Below are positions 16,000-17,078 of a stretch of 17,078 bases of DNA, one piece after another (within the stretch, counting starts at the first letter, position 1; the number at the start of each line of letters is the position of its first letter). The notes under the pieces were generated by a model. The model was not told the DNA's origin. It was given only the letters and a program-made list of their open reading frames with translations, and searched no databases. The position numbers and the translations under genes were made by a program. The stretch is from the NCBI RefSeq assembly GCF_001553005.1, contig NZ_KQ959908.1, forward strand, positions 1 through 17,078. Reading direction: 5' to 3'. This stretch comes from Gemelliphila asaccharolytica. GTDB lineage: Bacteria; Bacillota; Bacilli; Staphylococcales; Gemellaceae.

Positions 16000-16878
16000 A
16001 TGAAAAAAGGAATACTTTATATTTTAAGTTGCTATCTTTTATGGGGAGTTCTTCCTATTTTCTGGAAAATGCTACAGTCCCTTAATCCCATATATGTTTT
16101 AGCATCTAGAATTTTTTGGTCCTTAATTTTTTGTTTAATAATAATTTTATTATCTAACCAAACTTCTATTCTTTGGAAGTTTTTAAAAAATAAACGAGAA
16201 ATGATTTTTTTATTTTTTTCATCTATTTTCATAACGATTAACTGGGGATTATATATTTATGCTGTTGTTAGTGGTCATATTGTTGAGGGAAGCTTAGCAT
16301 ATTTTTTAAGCCCACTAATATCTGTTTTACTTGGGTTCTTTTTTTATGGAGAAAAACTTGATAAAAGTAAAGTAATAGCTATTATTTTTGCTTTTATAGG
16401 AGTCTTAATACCTATAATTTATTATGGAAAAATTCCACTTATATCACTATCAATAGCTTTTTCTTTTTCTATTTATGGAGCTTTGAAAAAAAATGTTAAA
16501 TCATCTAGTATAATTTCTGTCTTTATAGAAACTCTTTATGTTACTCCTATAGCAATATTTATTATTATTTTCTTTGAAAAAAATAGTTTGGGAGCTTTAA
16601 ATATTTTTTCAAAATTAGAGCTTATCTTAATTCCTTTAACTGGTGTTTTAACAGCAATTCCTCAACTGCTTTTTGCCAAAGGAATTAAACTTGCTCCCCT
16701 TTCTTTGAGTGGTATTTTAATGTATATAAATCCTTTTATGCAATTTTTACTTGGAATTTTAATTTACAAAGAACAATTTTCTAAAATTGATTTACTTACT
16801 TTTATTTTTATTTGGATAGCTTTAATAATTTATATAAAAAGTGTCTTAGTTAACAATAAAAATATTGATAAAATATAA
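16000..16878 (+). CDS. rarD: RarD-type EamA/DMT superfamily transporter
   Basis: This 292-residue protein has about ten hydrophobic helices in two EamA halves. The start KGILYILSCYLLWGVLPIFWK is cut here to its diagnostic core LLWGVLPIFWK, the RarD hallmark; the first half closes with SLAYFLSPLISVLLG followed by the GEKL loop, and the second with LSLSGILMYINPFMQFLLG followed by KEQF. Both are the characteristic ends of DMT repeats. The substrate of RarD proteins is uncertain; export of small metabolites is the superfamily norm. AAGGAGG is six bases before the ATG, and the gene has its own promoter and terminator. Confidence 0.9.
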   Translation: MKKGILYILSCYLLWGVLPIFWKMLQSLNPIYVLASRIFWSLIFCLIIILLSNQTSILWKFLKNKREMIFLFFSSIFITINWGLYIYAVVSGHIVEGSLAYFLSPLISVLLGFFFYGEKLDKSKVIAIIFAFIGVLIPIIYYGKIPLISLSIAFSFSIYGALKKNVKSSSIISVFIETLYVTPIAIFIIIFFEKNSLGALNIFSKLELILIPLTGVLTAIPQLLFAKGIKLAPLSLSGILMYINPFMQFLLGILIYKEQFSKIDLLTFIFIWIALIIYIKSVLVNNKNIDKI

Positions 16879-16883
16879 TTTAT

Positions 16884-16955
16884 AAAAAACCTAATATTAT
16901 AATAAGTTCCTTCTAAAAATTTTTGAACTACTTATTAAAATATCAGGTTTTTTTT
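16884..16955. terminator. Long hairpin terminator between rarD and the metQ-like gene
   Basis: Outer arms AAAAAACCTAATATT (16884-16898) and its near-complement (16939-16953, one mismatch) enclose an inner stem AATAAG/CTTATT with a three-base bulge and a loop. T-tracts lie on both outer sides, so it can stop the convergent rarD and metQ-like transcripts. At about 70 bases it is longer than most terminators. Confidence 0.78.
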
Positions 16956-16996
16956 ATTTTAATCAAAATTAGCTATACTAATTTTTCAAAACTTCT

Positions 16997-17078
16997 TTAT
17001 ACTAAAACTACACTACCTTTATATTTAGAGTCAATGAAGTTTTTAGTGTCATCAGATTTTAATGCTTCTATCAATTTT
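16997..17078 (-). CDS. metQ: C-terminal end of a MetQ/NlpA-type methionine-binding lipoprotein (partial)
   Basis: Only the last 26 codons are inside the window; the gene continues beyond the right edge. The visible tail, KLIEALKSDDTKNF followed by IDSKYKGSVVLV and TAA, resembles the conserved C terminus of NlpA/MetQ substrate-binding lipoproteins (AL-x-SD, then KF-I-x-x-KYKG-S/A-V-x-P). These lipoproteins feed methionine to the MetNI ABC transporter at the outer face of the membrane. The Pro and terminal Phe usual after the valines are absent. Identification rests on this short tail, so it is probable, not certain. Confidence 0.62.
   Translation of the reverse strand, partial: KLIEALKSDDTKNFIDSKYKGSVVLV

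Overview
The window is a very AT-rich stretch of bacterial chromosome, with A/T dominating both third codon positions and intergenic DNA. The best reading is a low-GC Bacillota, probably in or near the Bacilli. A canonical tRNA-sensing T-box leader, strong AGGAGG-type ribosome binding sites, U-tailed hairpin terminators, a Bacillus-type ammonia-dependent NadE, a Gram-positive PssA and a FemAB-type peptidoglycan-bridge enzyme all point that way. The genus cannot be fixed from the sequence alone. No CRISPR array, insertion sequence, tRNA or rRNA gene was seen.

Layout. (1) 1-262: AT-rich DNA with one clear minus-strand promoter and a second -35 box, both pointing out of the left edge, then a shared hairpin terminator. 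(2) 272-6844, minus strand: a Mg2+ transport island. It reads, in transcription order: a divergent MgtA-like P-type ATPase, a small winged-helix regulator lacking a receiver domain, a terminator, a three-helix membrane protein, a more canonical MgtA, and an unannotated 53-residue single-helix membrane protein tightly linked to the MgtA stop codon. (3) 7000-9991, plus strand: a promoter, a T-box leader with an arginine (CGU) specifier, then argG and argH overlapping by one base. (4) 10098-12373, minus strand: pncB and nadE, two steps of NAD synthesis from nicotinate. (5) 12374-12871: a gene-free, nearly pure A/T spacer. (6) 12872-13768, minus strand: a YitT-family membrane protein. (7) 14000-16878, plus strand: pssA (phosphatidylserine synthase), a FemAB-family aminoacyltransferase and a RarD-type EamA transporter, each with its own terminator. 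(8) 16997-17078, minus strand: the last 26 codons of what looks like a MetQ/NlpA methionine-binding lipoprotein running off the right edge.

How it works together. The argGH unit turns citrulline plus aspartate into arginine, and the leader should switch it on when uncharged tRNA-Arg accumulates. PncB and NadE are the first and last enzymes of nicotinate salvage; the middle enzyme (NadD) is not here. The most interesting region is the Mg2+ island: two unequal MgtA paralogues, an orphan DNA-binding protein translationally linked to the divergent one, and two small membrane proteins flanking the canonical one. This composition suggests a transporter with its own regulator and accessory peptides. 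That is inference; no function beyond the ATPase family is proven by sequence.
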